A DNA stretch of 6,216 bases from Betaproteobacteria bacterium (GTDB lineage: Bacteria; Pseudomonadota; Gammaproteobacteria; Burkholderiales; SG8-39). Under the pieces are notes generated by a model. The model searched no databases and had not been told where the DNA came from. It saw only the letters and a program-made list of their open reading frames with translations. The position numbers and the translations under genes are program-made. The DNA lies in contig VBCJ01000113.1 of assembly GCA_005884335.1 (NCBI GenBank), forward strand, positions 1 through 6,216, in the 5' to 3' direction. The number at the start of each line of letters is the position of its first letter. The stretch's first letter is position 1. Shown piece by piece: positions 1-6,216 of the stretch.

Positions 1-694
1 AATACGCGCCCATGCCGCCGGTATTGGGCCCCCGGTCGCCGTCCCTGAGACGCTTGTGGTCCTGGCTCGTCGCAAGAGGGAGCACGTGCTCGCCGTCCGC
101 CAATACGATGAAGCTCGCCTCTTCGCCGTCCAGGAATTCTTCGATCACGACGCGGTTCCCCGCGGTGCCCATCGTCCGCTCGACGAGGAATTGCTCGATT
201 GCACGATGAGCTTCGTCCGCGCTCATCGCGACGATTACGCCCTTTCCCGCAGCTAGGCCGTCCGCCTTTACGACGATGGGCGCGCTGCGCGCTTCGACAT
301 AAGCGTGCGCGGCAGGCGCTGTGTCGAAGCTCGAGAATTCCGCCGTGGGAATCTTGTGCCGGGTCATGAATTCCTTGGCGAACTGTTTGGAGCTCTCCAG
401 CCGGGCGCAGGCCCGAGTCGGGCCGAAGATCCGCAACCCCTTCGAACGGAACAGATCGACGATTCCTTCGGCAAGCGGCGCCTCGGGTCCCACCACCGTG
501 AGGTAGATATTCTCGGCCAGCGCGAATTCGGCCAGCTTGTCGATCGCCGAGATCGCCACGTTATCCAGGCCGGCCTCGCGCGCGGTGCCGCCATTGCCCG
601 GGGCGACGAAAACTTTCTGCACGCGCGGGCCTTGCGCCAAGCGCCACGCGATCGCGTGTTCCCTGCCGCCCGAGCCGATGACGAGGAGTTTCAC
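1..694 (-). CDS. purD: Phosphoribosylamine-glycine ligase (GAR synthetase), N-terminal part (partial)
   Basis: An ATP-grasp ligase that joins glycine to phosphoribosylamine in the second step of purine synthesis. The window holds 231 codons from the start; the rest, about 45% of a usual 420-430 residue protein, lies beyond position 1. Visible are the N-domain signature LLVIGSGGREHAIAW (3-17), APGNGGT (31-37), VVGPEAPL (67-74), IFGPTRACARLESSK (89-103), the ATP-grasp KADGLAAGKGV (143-153), VIEEFLDGEEAS (183-194) and the PurD signature GPNTGGMGAY (222-231) at the edge. The start is GTG 694, which places the glycine-rich loop at the normal distance; no other usual start codon lies between it and the purH stop 11 bases upstream, and the Shine-Dalgarno is weak. 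Translation is probably coupled to purH, so the purH frameshift, if real, may lower its expression. The frame has no internal break. Confidence 0.95.
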   Translation of the reverse strand, partial: MKLLVIGSGGREHAIAWRLAQGPRVQKVFVAPGNGGTAREAGLDNVAISAIDKLAEFALAENIYLTVVGPEAPLAEGIVDLFRSKGLRIFGPTRACARLESSKQFAKEFMTRHKIPTAEFSSFDTAPAAHAYVEARSAPIVVKADGLAAGKGVIVAMSADEAHRAIEQFLVERTMGTAGNRVVIEEFLDGEEASFIVLADGEHVLPLATSQDHKRLRDGDRGPNTGGMGAY

Positions 695-705
695 GCGGCC
701 GGAAA

Positions 706-2182
706 TCAGTGGCGGAAATGCCGCACGCCGGTGAATACCATGGCGAGCCCAAGCTCGTCGGCGGCCGCGATCACCTCATCGTCGCGCACGCTTCCGCCGG
801 GTTGGATAACGGCCTTCGCGCCCGCTCGGGCGACCACTTCCACGCCGTCCCGAAACGGGAAGAACGCGTCCGACGCGACGACGGATCCCTCGAGGGACAG
901 TCCCGCGTCCTGCGCCTTGAGCACGGCAACACGGGCGGCGTCGACGCGGCTCATTTGGCCCGCGCCGACGCCGAGCGTACGGCCCCCCGCGCAGAACACG
1001 ATGGCGTTCGATTTGACGAACTTCGCCACGCGCCACGCGAACAGCAAGTCGGCACCTTGTGTTGCGGTTGGCTTCAGGCGGGTGACCGTGCGCAGCTCCG
1101 AAGCTTCGACGTTACGGTGGTCCGGAGCTTGCACGAGGAGCCCGCCTCCGACGCGCTTGAAGTCGTATGTCTGAACGGCGTGCGCAAGGCTCACCGACAT
1201 CACCCGGACGTTGGTCTTGGCGGCAAGGATCTGTCGTGCTCCGGCGTCGAATTCGGGCGCCTGCTGTGGGGTCGGTGGCAAAGGCGCGTTCGTACGCGTC
1301 GCGGGGTGAGGCCCCGATCGCGGCACCGCAAGGATTGGCGTGCTTGACGATCACGCAGGCCGGTTGATCGAAAGTTTTCACGCATTCCCAGGCCGCGTCG
1401 GCATCGGCGATGTTGTTGTACGACAGCTCCTTGCCCTGAATCTGCGTATAGCCAGCGATGCCCCCCCGAGTCGGACTGCCGTCGCGATAGAATGCCGCAG
1501 CCTGATGCGGGTTTTCGCCGTAGCGCAGGTCCTGCACTTTTTCGAACTGAAGCGTAAGGCGCTCCGGGAAAGGCGCAAGGTTTCCGTCACCCGTGAGTCC
1601 TGTGAGGTAGTTGGCGATGGCGGCCTCGTACGCGGCGCTGTGGGCGAACGCCTTTTTCGCCAGAGCGAAGCGCGTGCCCTCGCTCAAGGCCCCGCCGTGT
1701 TTCCCCATCTCCGCGAGCAGCTTTGAATAGTCGGACGGATCGGTCACGACCGCGACGCCTGCATAGTTCTTGGCTCCTGCGCGCAGCATGCTGGGACCCC
1801 CGACGTCGATGTTCTCGATCGCCTCGGCGAGAGTGCAATTGGAATTCGCGACGGCTCGTGCGAACGGATAAAGGTTGACAACGACGAGATCAATCGGCTC
1901 GATACCCGCGGCCTTGATCGCGGCCAAGTGCGCGGGGGAATCGCGCCGGGCGAGTATGCCGGCGTGCAGTCTCGGGTGCAGGGTTTTCACCCGCCCGTCG
2001 AGCATTTCCGGGAATCCGGTATAGTCGGCCACCTCGGTTACGAGGAGGCCTTGATCGGCCAGAAGTTTCGCCGTGCCGCCCGTCGACAGAATCTTGACTT
2101 TGAATCGGGCGAGACCGCGCGCAAACTCGGCAAGGCCGCTCTTATCGGATACGCTGACCAGCGCCGTCCGGATGGGAATCAC
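706..2182 (-). pseudogene. purH: purH, bifunctional AICAR transformylase/IMP cyclohydrolase, interrupted by an internal deletion and frameshift
   Basis: PurH catalyses the last two steps of IMP synthesis: formylation of AICAR by 10-formyl-THF, then ring closure. The first frame begins at GTG 2182 and is a clean PurH to residue 306. It includes LSTGGTAKLL (32-41), DGRVKTLHP (62-70), NLYPF (103-107), ENIDVGGPSM (123-132), RAGAKN (134-139) and the transformylase KHANPCG (280-286), then FATDPT. There the frame is lost; the ribosome would add about 50 unrelated residues and stop at 1112. The correct protein resumes in another frame from about 1260 (APEFDAGARQILAAKTNVRV) to TGA 706, with KFVKSNAIVF, GAGQMSR, ASDAFFPFRDG, QPGGSVRDDEVIAAAD and the terminal RHFRH. 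Against E. coli PurH, about 31 residues including SAFGGIIAFNR are absent. Restoring them gives about 521 residues, a normal length. The GTG start, just after the fis TAA, gives the family N-terminus. The lesion may be real or an assembly fault. Confidence 0.88.
1255..1267 (-). other. Deletion and frameshift junction in purH
   Basis: The minus strand reads ACA (the T of FATDPT, 1267-1265), then GCAG (1264-1261), then GCG CCC (the AP of APEFDAG, 1260-1255). In E. coli PurH, 31 codons separate these T and A residues, and 14 residues then separate AP from NVRV, the same as here. Four bases therefore stand where about 93 are expected: a net loss near 89, which is not a multiple of three. There is no homopolymer at the junction. 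Confidence 0.8.
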
Positions 2183-2185
2183 CTT

Positions 2186-2425
2186 TTACATCTTTATTTT
2201 GAGCGACTGGATTTTCTTTCGCAGGGTATTGCGGTTGATCCCGAGCATCTCCGCGGCGATGGACTGATTTCCCTCGGCCCGGTCGAGCACGAGCTCGAGC
2301 ATCGGACGCTCGACGTTCTTGAGCACCATGTCGTAGATGGCGCGCGGCTTTGCCCCGTCGAGGTCCTTGAAGTACCGCTCCAGAGACCGGCGGACGCAGT
2401 CCGCGATCTCGTTTGTCTGCCTCAT
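2186..2425 (-). CDS. fis: DNA-binding protein Fis
   Basis: A small homodimeric nucleoid protein that bends DNA and activates rRNA, tRNA and many growth-linked promoters. At 79 residues it is shorter than E. coli Fis (98): it lacks most of the N-terminal beta-hairpin arm that contacts Hin/Gin invertases and keeps the helical dimer core (about 9-50) and the helix-turn-helix. The recognition region, GNQSIAAEMLGINRNTLRKK (52-71), is nearly the family consensus. Short forms like this are usual in Betaproteobacteria, so the missing arm is not a truncation. The ATG at 2425 overlaps the dusB TGA and has a good ribosome binding site. Three bases after its TAA the purH GTG follows in the same frame. 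The 3' end is AT-rich with several lysine codons. Autoregulation through the region upstream of dusB is plausible. Confidence 0.95.
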   Translation of the reverse strand: MRQTNEIADCVRRSLERYFKDLDGAKPRAIYDMVLKNVERPMLELVLDRAEGNQSIAAEMLGINRNTLRKKIQSLKIKM

Positions 2426-3429
2426 GCCGCCAGCTCCACCTCATAGCGCAGGCGCAGATTCTCGCGCCCGAACTGCTCGAAGAAACGATTGACCGCGTCG
2501 AGTTGCTCCTCGCAGGTCTCAAGCTGATTCATGCAGTGCCGGAAGCTTGCCGAACCGGCGAGCCCCCTGGTGTACCAGGAGATATGCTTGCGCGCGACCT
2601 TGACTCCCGTTTCTCTGCCGTAGAACGCGTAGAGCTCATGCAGATGCGCGAGCAACACCGCATGGATTTCGGAGACGAGAGGGTGGGGGAGCTTCTCGCC
2701 CGTTGAAAGATAGTGTCCGATTTCGCGGAAGATCCAGGGCCGCCCTTGAGCCGCGCGACCGATCATGATCCCGTCGGCGCCCGTGTACTCGAGCACGTGC
2801 TTCGCTTCCTCGGGGGTAGTGATGTCGCCGTTTGCCACCACGGGCAAGCGCGTAGACCGTTTGACTTCGCGGATCGTGTCGTACTCGGCCCGGCCCGAGA
2901 AGCCGCAGGCGCGGGTGCGGCCGTGCAGGGACAACAGCTGTACGCCGCTGTCTTCGGCGATCCTCGCGACCTTCAGAGCGTTCTTGTTGCCCACGTCCCA
3001 CCCCGTGCGGAACTTCAGCGTGACGGGTACATTCACCGCCCTCACCACGGCCTTGAGAATGTGCCCGACCAGGGGCTCATCCTTGAGAAGCGCGGACCCG
3101 GCCAGGGTGTTGCAGACTTTCTTTGCCGGGCAGCCCATGTTGATGTCGACGATTTGCGCGCCCCGCTCCACGTTGAAGCGCGCGGCCTCGGCCATCATGA
3201 CCGGGTCGGCCCCGGCGATCTGTACCGAGATCGGCTCGACTTCGCCTTCGTGATCGGCGCGGCGGCGCGTTTTCTCGCTACCCCACAGCAACGAGTTCGA
3301 GGCGACCATCTCGGATACGGCGAGGCCCGCACCGAACTTCTTGCACAGCTGCCGGAAGGGGCGATCCGTGACCCCGGCCATCGGCGCGACAAAAAGATTA
3401 TTGCGCAAGCTGCGCGAACCGATTCGCAT
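2422..3429 (-). CDS. dusB: tRNA-dihydrouridine synthase B
   Basis: An FMN enzyme that reduces uridine to dihydrouridine in the tRNA D-loop with NADPH (U17 is the target of E. coli DusB). The 335-residue length is usual for the family. The TIM-barrel part shows APMAGVTDRPF (15-25) for FMN binding, Q70 after ISV, the catalytic cysteine C100 in NMGCPAKKV, K139 in TLKFRTGW, H169 in SLHGRTR, NGDI (200-203) and IGRAAQGRPW (223-232) at the phosphate end of FMN. The helical C-terminal tRNA-binding domain follows, including RKHISWYTRGL (280-290). The ATG at 3429 matches the normal family N-terminus, although no good Shine-Dalgarno precedes it; the ubiH stop is six bases upstream, so coupling is plausible. 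Its stop overlaps the fis start as ATGA, the usual dusB-fis arrangement. Confidence 0.95.
   Translation of the reverse strand: MRIGSRSLRNNLFVAPMAGVTDRPFRQLCKKFGAGLAVSEMVASNSLLWGSEKTRRRADHEGEVEPISVQIAGADPVMMAEAARFNVERGAQIVDINMGCPAKKVCNTLAGSALLKDEPLVGHILKAVVRAVNVPVTLKFRTGWDVGNKNALKVARIAEDSGVQLLSLHGRTRACGFSGRAEYDTIREVKRSTRLPVVANGDITTPEEAKHVLEYTGADGIMIGRAAQGRPWIFREIGHYLSTGEKLPHPLVSEIHAVLLAHLHELYAFYGRETGVKVARKHISWYTRGLAGSASFRHCMNQLETCEEQLDAVNRFFEQFGRENLRLRYEVELAA
2434..2442 (-). promoter_or_regulatory. Ribosome binding site of fis
   Basis: GAGGTGGAG on the minus strand holds two purine-rich cores; the nearer GGAG ends eight bases before the fis ATG at 2425. It lies inside the last codons of dusB and supports the ATG that overlaps the dusB TGA. 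Confidence 0.55.
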
Positions 3430-3435
3430 CGACGA

Positions 3436-4608
3436 TCACGGAAATTTTTTCGAGCGGGAGCGCAATTCTATACCTAAACATGAGCGCTTAGGGAAGCCGA
3501 AGATCATGCGATGGGCGAGAAAGCGCCGCGCGGGAGGCAGGGCATCGAGCGCGGCCAAGCCCGCACCGCGGGCCAGCGCGAGCGGCGCAAGAGAATTCGA
3601 GAATATCCTCACCAGAAAATCCGTGAACCCGATTCCGCCGTAGCGGTCGAAACTGCGACTACGGGCGTAGCGCGCGAGAAAACGGGGTGCGCCAATTTCT
3701 TCCTTTGCGACATCAAGCAACATCTGAGCCAGTTCCCACGCGTCGCGCAAGCCGAGATTGAGTCCCTGGCCGGCCACCGGGTGCAGCGTTTGCGCGGCGT
3801 TTCCGATCGCAAGAACCCTCGGTGCGGGAGCGATCGCGCCATGACGCAGGGAAAGCGGGAAGGTCGAGCGGGGGCCGACCGAGCCGAAATTCCCGAGCCT
3901 TCCTCCAAAGATTTCACGCAGGCGTGCGAGGAAATCCGAATCGGAAAGCCCGAGCAACAGAGCGGCACTCGCCGGTCGCACGCTCCAGACCAGGGCATAG
4001 CGGTCTCCGAACGGGAGCAAAGCGAGCGGCCCCTCGGCGGTGAAGCGTTCCCAGGCGACCCCGCCTCGCGGGTGCTCGGCGGTGACTTCAGCCACGATGG
4101 CCTGCTGCCGATAGTCTCTCACATGCCGGGTCATGCGACTGTGGGCGCCGTCGGCCAGCACGAGCAGCCGAGCGCGCACGCCTGCTTCCTTTTCGCCGCG
4201 GGACAGCCGCAGGACAACTTCACTGTCAGCCGATTTCCAGTCTCTCAACGATCCCGCACTTACGGGAGTGCGGCCCGCAAGCTGCGCAACGAGCTCGGAG
4301 TATGCGGTTACGTATCCCAAAGCCGGCAAGCCGTAGTCGACGCAACGCATAACGGTTCTGCCGAAACCCTGCTGGGAAACATGGATGGTTTCGATCGGAT
4401 TGCTCCGGACGGAGTTCCATGCGCCCAGGCGCTCCAGGATCATGCGACTGCCGTAGGACAGGGCGATGGGTCGATCTGCGAAATCGGCTTCGCCGGCGAT
4501 TCGAGCGACGGAAACGGCGCTCCCGGACAGGGCAAGCGCCAGCGCACAGCCGACCGGTCCGCCGCCGGCAATAGCGACATCCACTTCCGGCGGCTCAAGC
4601 ACGGCCAA
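3436..4608 (-). CDS. ubiH: UbiH/UbiI-family FAD-dependent ubiquinone-biosynthesis hydroxylase
   Basis: A 390-residue aromatic-ring monooxygenase of the ubiquinone pathway, using FAD, NAD(P)H and O2 to hydroxylate the polyprenyl-phenol ring. Visible motifs, in order: the dinucleotide-binding GGGPVG (15-20), the DGAHS motif (153-157) that contacts FAD/NADPH, and IGNAAQTLHPVAGQGLNLG (268-286) for the FAD ribityl part. The GNAAQ form, rather than GDAAH, matches E. coli UbiH. Adjacency to pepP supports the call, but in Betaproteobacteria the position hydroxylated (C1, C5 or C6) varies between paralogues and cannot be read from sequence alone. The start is taken as TTG at 4608, which has a GAGG six bases upstream and overlaps pepP by 14 bases; a GTG at 4602 would shorten the protein by two residues. 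The last dozen codons are unlike the rest: AT-rich, with TTA, ATA and AAA-AAA-TTT. They overlap a candidate dusB promoter. Confidence 0.9.
   Translation of the reverse strand: MAVLEPPEVDVAIAGGGPVGCALALALSGSAVSVARIAGEADFADRPIALSYGSRMILERLGAWNSVRSNPIETIHVSQQGFGRTVMRCVDYGLPALGYVTAYSELVAQLAGRTPVSAGSLRDWKSADSEVVLRLSRGEKEAGVRARLLVLADGAHSRMTRHVRDYRQQAIVAEVTAEHPRGGVAWERFTAEGPLALLPFGDRYALVWSVRPASAALLLGLSDSDFLARLREIFGGRLGNFGSVGPRSTFPLSLRHGAIAPAPRVLAIGNAAQTLHPVAGQGLNLGLRDAWELAQMLLDVAKEEIGAPRFLARYARSRSFDRYGGIGFTDFLVRIFSNSLAPLALARGAGLAALDALPPARRFLAHRMIFGFPKRSCLGIELRSRSKKFP
3441..3455 (-). promoter_or_regulatory. Possible Fis-binding site before dusB
   Basis: A 15-base stretch on the minus strand begins with G, ends with C and has an all-A/T core of AAAAAATTT, matching the loose Fis pattern (G and C 14 bases apart around an A/T centre). 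The left half also has the preferred pyrimidine-purine step; the right half does not. Fis represses its own dusB-fis promoter in E. coli, so the position is sensible. The pattern is degenerate and chance matches are common. Confidence 0.2.
3465..3495 (-). promoter_or_regulatory. Candidate promoter for dusB-fis inside the end of ubiH
   Basis: The minus strand carries TAGAAT (3470-3465, five of six matches to TATAAT) within GGTATAGAATTG. A weak -35-like TTCCCT lies at 3495-3490, 17 bases before the alternative -10 TATAGA (3472-3467). The -10 is 35 bases before the dusB ATG and is followed by a GC-rich stretch (GCGCTCCCGC). Such a stretch is typical of stringently controlled promoters, including that of E. 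coli dusB-fis. The -35 is poor, so this rests on the -10, the AT-rich break in codon use and the position before dusB-fis. Confidence 0.35.
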
Positions 4609-5908
4609 CCAGTGCCTCGATATCCCGGACCGACTTCGGTGCTGCTGCCGTCAACACCTCGCACCCGGAGGCTGTTACGACGACGTCGTCCTCGATGCGT
4701 ACGCCCGTGTTCCAGAACTGTCGGGGTACGTCGTCGGCTGGCCGGATGTAGCAGCCCGGCTCTACGGTCAAGGTCATACCCGGCTCGAGTCGGCGCCATT
4801 GCCCGCCCGATTTGTATTCTCCGGCGTCATGGACGTCCAAGCCGAGCCAATGTCCGGTGCGATGCATGTAGAAGCGCTTGTAATCCTCGGCCTCGATCAC
4901 TTTTTCGAGTGTCCCGCGGCACAGTCCCAAATCGACGAATCCTTGAGCGAGCGTCCTCACCGCGGCATTGTGAGGCTCGTCCCAGCGCCTGCCTGCCATC
5001 ACGGTGTCGATCGCGGCGGTTTGCGCGGCGAGCACCAGTTGGTAGACGTCCTTCTGCGGGCCGCCGAATTTTCCGCTCACGGGGAAAGTCCGCGTCACAT
5101 CCGAGGCATATCCGTCCAGCTCACAACCTGCGTCGATGAGCAAAAGATCCCCGTCGGCGAGCCGCGCATTGTTGTCGCGGTAATGCAGGACGCAGGCGTT
5201 GGCTCCTCCGGCAACGATAGGCCAGTACGCGGGATACTGGGCTCCGCGGCGGCGAAACTCGTAGAGAAGCTCCGCCTCGATCTCGTATTCGCTGCGCCCA
5301 GGGCGGGTCGCGCGCATCGCGCGTTCGTGGGCGGCTGCCGAGATCGCCGCCGCGCGGCGCATCACGGCGAGCTCGCCGTCGTCCTTGATCAGGCGCATGT
5401 CGTCGAGCACGGCGCGCACGTCGCGGATTTCGGCAGGCGCGGTGACGCCCGTGCGTGCCTGCGCGCGGACTTGATTCAGCCATCCCATGATGCGCGCGTC
5501 CCAAGCCGCGTCGGCCCCGGGGGCGTAGTAAAGCGCAGGCTGATCGGCGAGCAGCTTCGGCATGTGCTCGTCGAGCGACTCCACGGGATAGGCCTCATCG
5601 AAGCCAAAGGCGGCCCTTGCGCCCTCCGGGCCGTTGCGGACGCCCTCCCAGAGCTCGCGCTCCGGGTTGCGCTCGCGGCAGAAGAGAATCGATCTGGGCT
5701 CCTCTCCCGCGAGGAGGACCAGCACCGCCTCGGGCTCGGGGAACCCGCTCAGGTAGTAGAAATAGCTGTCGAATCGGTAAAGATAATCGCTGTCGCGATT
5801 GCGGATTCGCTCCGGTGCGGTTGGAATGATCGCGGCGCCCTTCCCCATACGCAACTGCAGCGCGTGGCGGCGCTCGGCGCAGCGCGAAAGCTTGCTGGCG
5901 GTGTCCAT
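4595..5908 (-). CDS. pepP: Xaa-Pro aminopeptidase (aminopeptidase P)
   Basis: A cytosolic metallopeptidase (M24B, pita-bread fold) that removes an N-terminal residue preceding proline, normally with two Mn(II) ions. Residue numbers here count from an in-frame TTG at 5944. The N-terminal creatinase-like domain (SDYLYRFDSYFYYLSGFPEP, 52-71) is followed by the catalytic domain. All five metal ligands are visible: D271 and D282 (IDAGCELDGYASDVTRTFP), H365 (GHWLGLDVHD), E395 (TVEPGCYI) and E418 (GVRIEDD). H254 (HYRDN) and H372 also match known active-site histidines. I place the start at the ATG at 5908 (437 residues) because the preceding 12 residues have no counterpart in the family and the E. 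coli enzyme begins about there. The TTG at 5944 would give 449 residues and a TTGA overlap with the upstream gene. Neither has a strong Shine-Dalgarno. The stop overlaps the start of ubiH, a pepP-ubiH pairing also found in E. coli. Confidence 0.93.
   Translation of the reverse strand: MDTASKLSRCAERRHALQLRMGKGAAIIPTAPERIRNRDSDYLYRFDSYFYYLSGFPEPEAVLVLLAGEEPRSILFCRERNPERELWEGVRNGPEGARAAFGFDEAYPVESLDEHMPKLLADQPALYYAPGADAAWDARIMGWLNQVRAQARTGVTAPAEIRDVRAVLDDMRLIKDDGELAVMRRAAAISAAAHERAMRATRPGRSEYEIEAELLYEFRRRGAQYPAYWPIVAGGANACVLHYRDNNARLADGDLLLIDAGCELDGYASDVTRTFPVSGKFGGPQKDVYQLVLAAQTAAIDTVMAGRRWDEPHNAAVRTLAQGFVDLGLCRGTLEKVIEAEDYKRFYMHRTGHWLGLDVHDAGEYKSGGQWRRLEPGMTLTVEPGCYIRPADDVPRQFWNTGVRIEDDVVVTASGCEVLTAAAPKSVRDIEALVGRA
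4615..4618 (-). promoter_or_regulatory. Ribosome binding site deciding the ubiH start
   Basis: GAGG on the minus strand lies six bases before TTG 4608, good spacing for that codon. It is 12 bases before GTG 4602, which is too far. It lies inside the end of pepP, so translation of the two genes is probably coupled. Seen in sequence; its use is inferred. Confidence 0.5.
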
Positions 5909-5940
5909 TGCCGCGATTGTCGTCCGCTTTGCGGCGACGA

Positions 5941-6216
5941 TCAAGCGACGCGCTCGTTCAACGCGGAAAGCCGCGTGGGCGTGCCGACGTCATGCCAGAT
6001 GCCGCGATGCACCTCGCCGGAGACCAGCCCACGCGCCATCGCCGCACGCAGGAGCGATGCAATCTGCCCCTTGGAACCCGGCCTGATGCTCGAGAAGAGC
6101 TCCGGGCGGTAAAGACCTATGCCGCTGAAGGTGAGCTTGGATTGTCCCGCTTCGGCGACCTGCGTGCCGTTCAGCGCGAAGTCGCCTTGCGGGTGATGCG
6201 GCGGATTCGCGACCAG
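5941..6216 (-). CDS. murU: MurU-like sugar-1-phosphate nucleotidyltransferase, C-terminal part (partial)
   Basis: The frame enters at the window edge and reads 91 codons to a TGA at 5943-5941. The N-terminal half, with the nucleotide-binding signature of this fold, lies outside the window. Visible family landmarks are an NPPHHPQGDFAL stretch near the edge, LTFSGIGLYRPELF in the middle, a LLRAAMARGLVSGEVHRG segment, and the closing WHDVGTPTRL. This pattern resembles N-acetylmuramate alpha-1-phosphate uridylyltransferase (MurU), which makes UDP-MurNAc from MurNAc-1-phosphate and UTP in the cytoplasmic recycling route paired with the kinase AmgK. Related mannose-1-phosphate or glucose-1-phosphate nucleotidyltransferases share the fold, so substrate is inferred; the NPPHHP and SGEVHRG segments favour MurU. 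Finding an amgK-like kinase gene just upstream (beyond 6216) would strengthen the call. The stop lies 32 bases before the preferred pepP ATG, or overlaps an alternative pepP TTG as TTGA. Confidence 0.75.
   Translation of the reverse strand: MVANPPHHPQGDFALNGTQVAEAGQSKLTFSGIGLYRPELFSSIRPGSKGQIASLLRAAMARGLVSGEVHRGIWHDVGTPTRLSALNERVA

Noticed and set aside
305..1174. A 289-codon open frame on the plus strand
   Set aside because: It is antisense to purD and the end of purH, both with clear conserved motifs.
1112..1264. The tail of the first purH frame as a new C-terminal domain
   Set aside because: The roughly 50 residues after FATDPT are Arg-rich and are an out-of-frame reading of the conserved PurH sequence that continues in the next frame.
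1255..1267. Programmed ribosomal frameshifting in purH
   Set aside because: There is no slippery heptamer or downstream structure evident. A shift alone would not restore the roughly 31 missing conserved residues.
706..1326. The C-terminal purH frame as an independent 206-residue gene starting at GTG 1326
   Set aside because: Its first 22 or so residues are out-of-frame translation of conserved purH sequence (KHANPCG to FATDPT), so it is a fragment of purH and not a separate gene.
3441..3452. A-rich/T-rich run as a rho-independent terminator after ubiH
   Set aside because: No GC-rich hairpin precedes the run on the minus strand, and dusB starts 12 bases after it, so a terminator is not supported.
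3511..5139. A 542-codon open frame on the plus strand
   Set aside because: It is antisense to ubiH and part of pepP, with no motif or domain order. It is a shadow of GC-rich codon use.
4466..6112. A 548-codon open frame on the plus strand
   Set aside because: It is antisense to pepP and the murU-like gene, which have complete catalytic motifs. Its translation is rich in Arg, Ala and Gly and shows no recognisable domain. Long antisense frames are expected in GC-rich DNA.

Overview
The window is a GC-rich (well above 60% by eye) bacterial chromosome segment. Seven consecutive genes all lie on the minus strand, so transcription runs from high to low coordinates. The order murU-like nucleotidyltransferase, pepP, ubiH, dusB, fis, purH, purD points to Betaproteobacteria, or a nearby gammaproteobacterial lineage. 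The run dusB-fis-purH-purD, a short Fis of about 79 residues, a ubiquinone hydroxylase of UbiH type and a MurU-type enzyme all fit a ubiquinone-making, Fis-encoding proteobacterium. I cannot name a genus from the sequence alone.

Layout in transcription order: (1) 6216-5941, the C-terminal 91 residues of a MurU-like sugar-phosphate nucleotidyltransferase (cell-wall recycling), cut by the window edge. (2) About 5908-4595, Xaa-Pro aminopeptidase P, with all five metal ligands. (3) 4608-3436, UbiH-family FAD monooxygenase, overlapping the end of pepP and probably starting at TTG. (4) 3429-2422, tRNA-dihydrouridine synthase DusB. (5) 2425-2186, the nucleoid protein and regulator Fis, overlapping dusB by an ATGA. 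(6) 2182-706, purH, interrupted. (7) 694-1, the first 231 codons of purD, cut by the window edge. No intergenic gap exceeds about 35 bases, so this looks like one long transcription unit or two joined ones. A candidate internal promoter lies in the AT-rich 3' end of ubiH, in front of dusB-fis. I see no tRNA, rRNA, CRISPR, insertion sequence or convincing terminator.

PurH and PurD act in de novo purine synthesis (PurD early, PurH in the last two steps to IMP). DusB modifies tRNA and Fis tunes growth-rate-dependent transcription, so the distal half groups growth-linked functions. The proximal half holds housekeeping genes for peptide turnover, ubiquinone synthesis and muropeptide recycling.

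The one real anomaly is purH. The IMP cyclohydrolase part and both flanks of the AICAR transformylase part are well conserved, but about 89 bases around position 1261 appear to be missing. That removes about 31 conserved residues and shifts the frame. It is either a genuine purH lesion or an assembly or sequencing fault. Otherwise the region looks ordinary, and I found no sign of a new defence, mobile or regulatory system.
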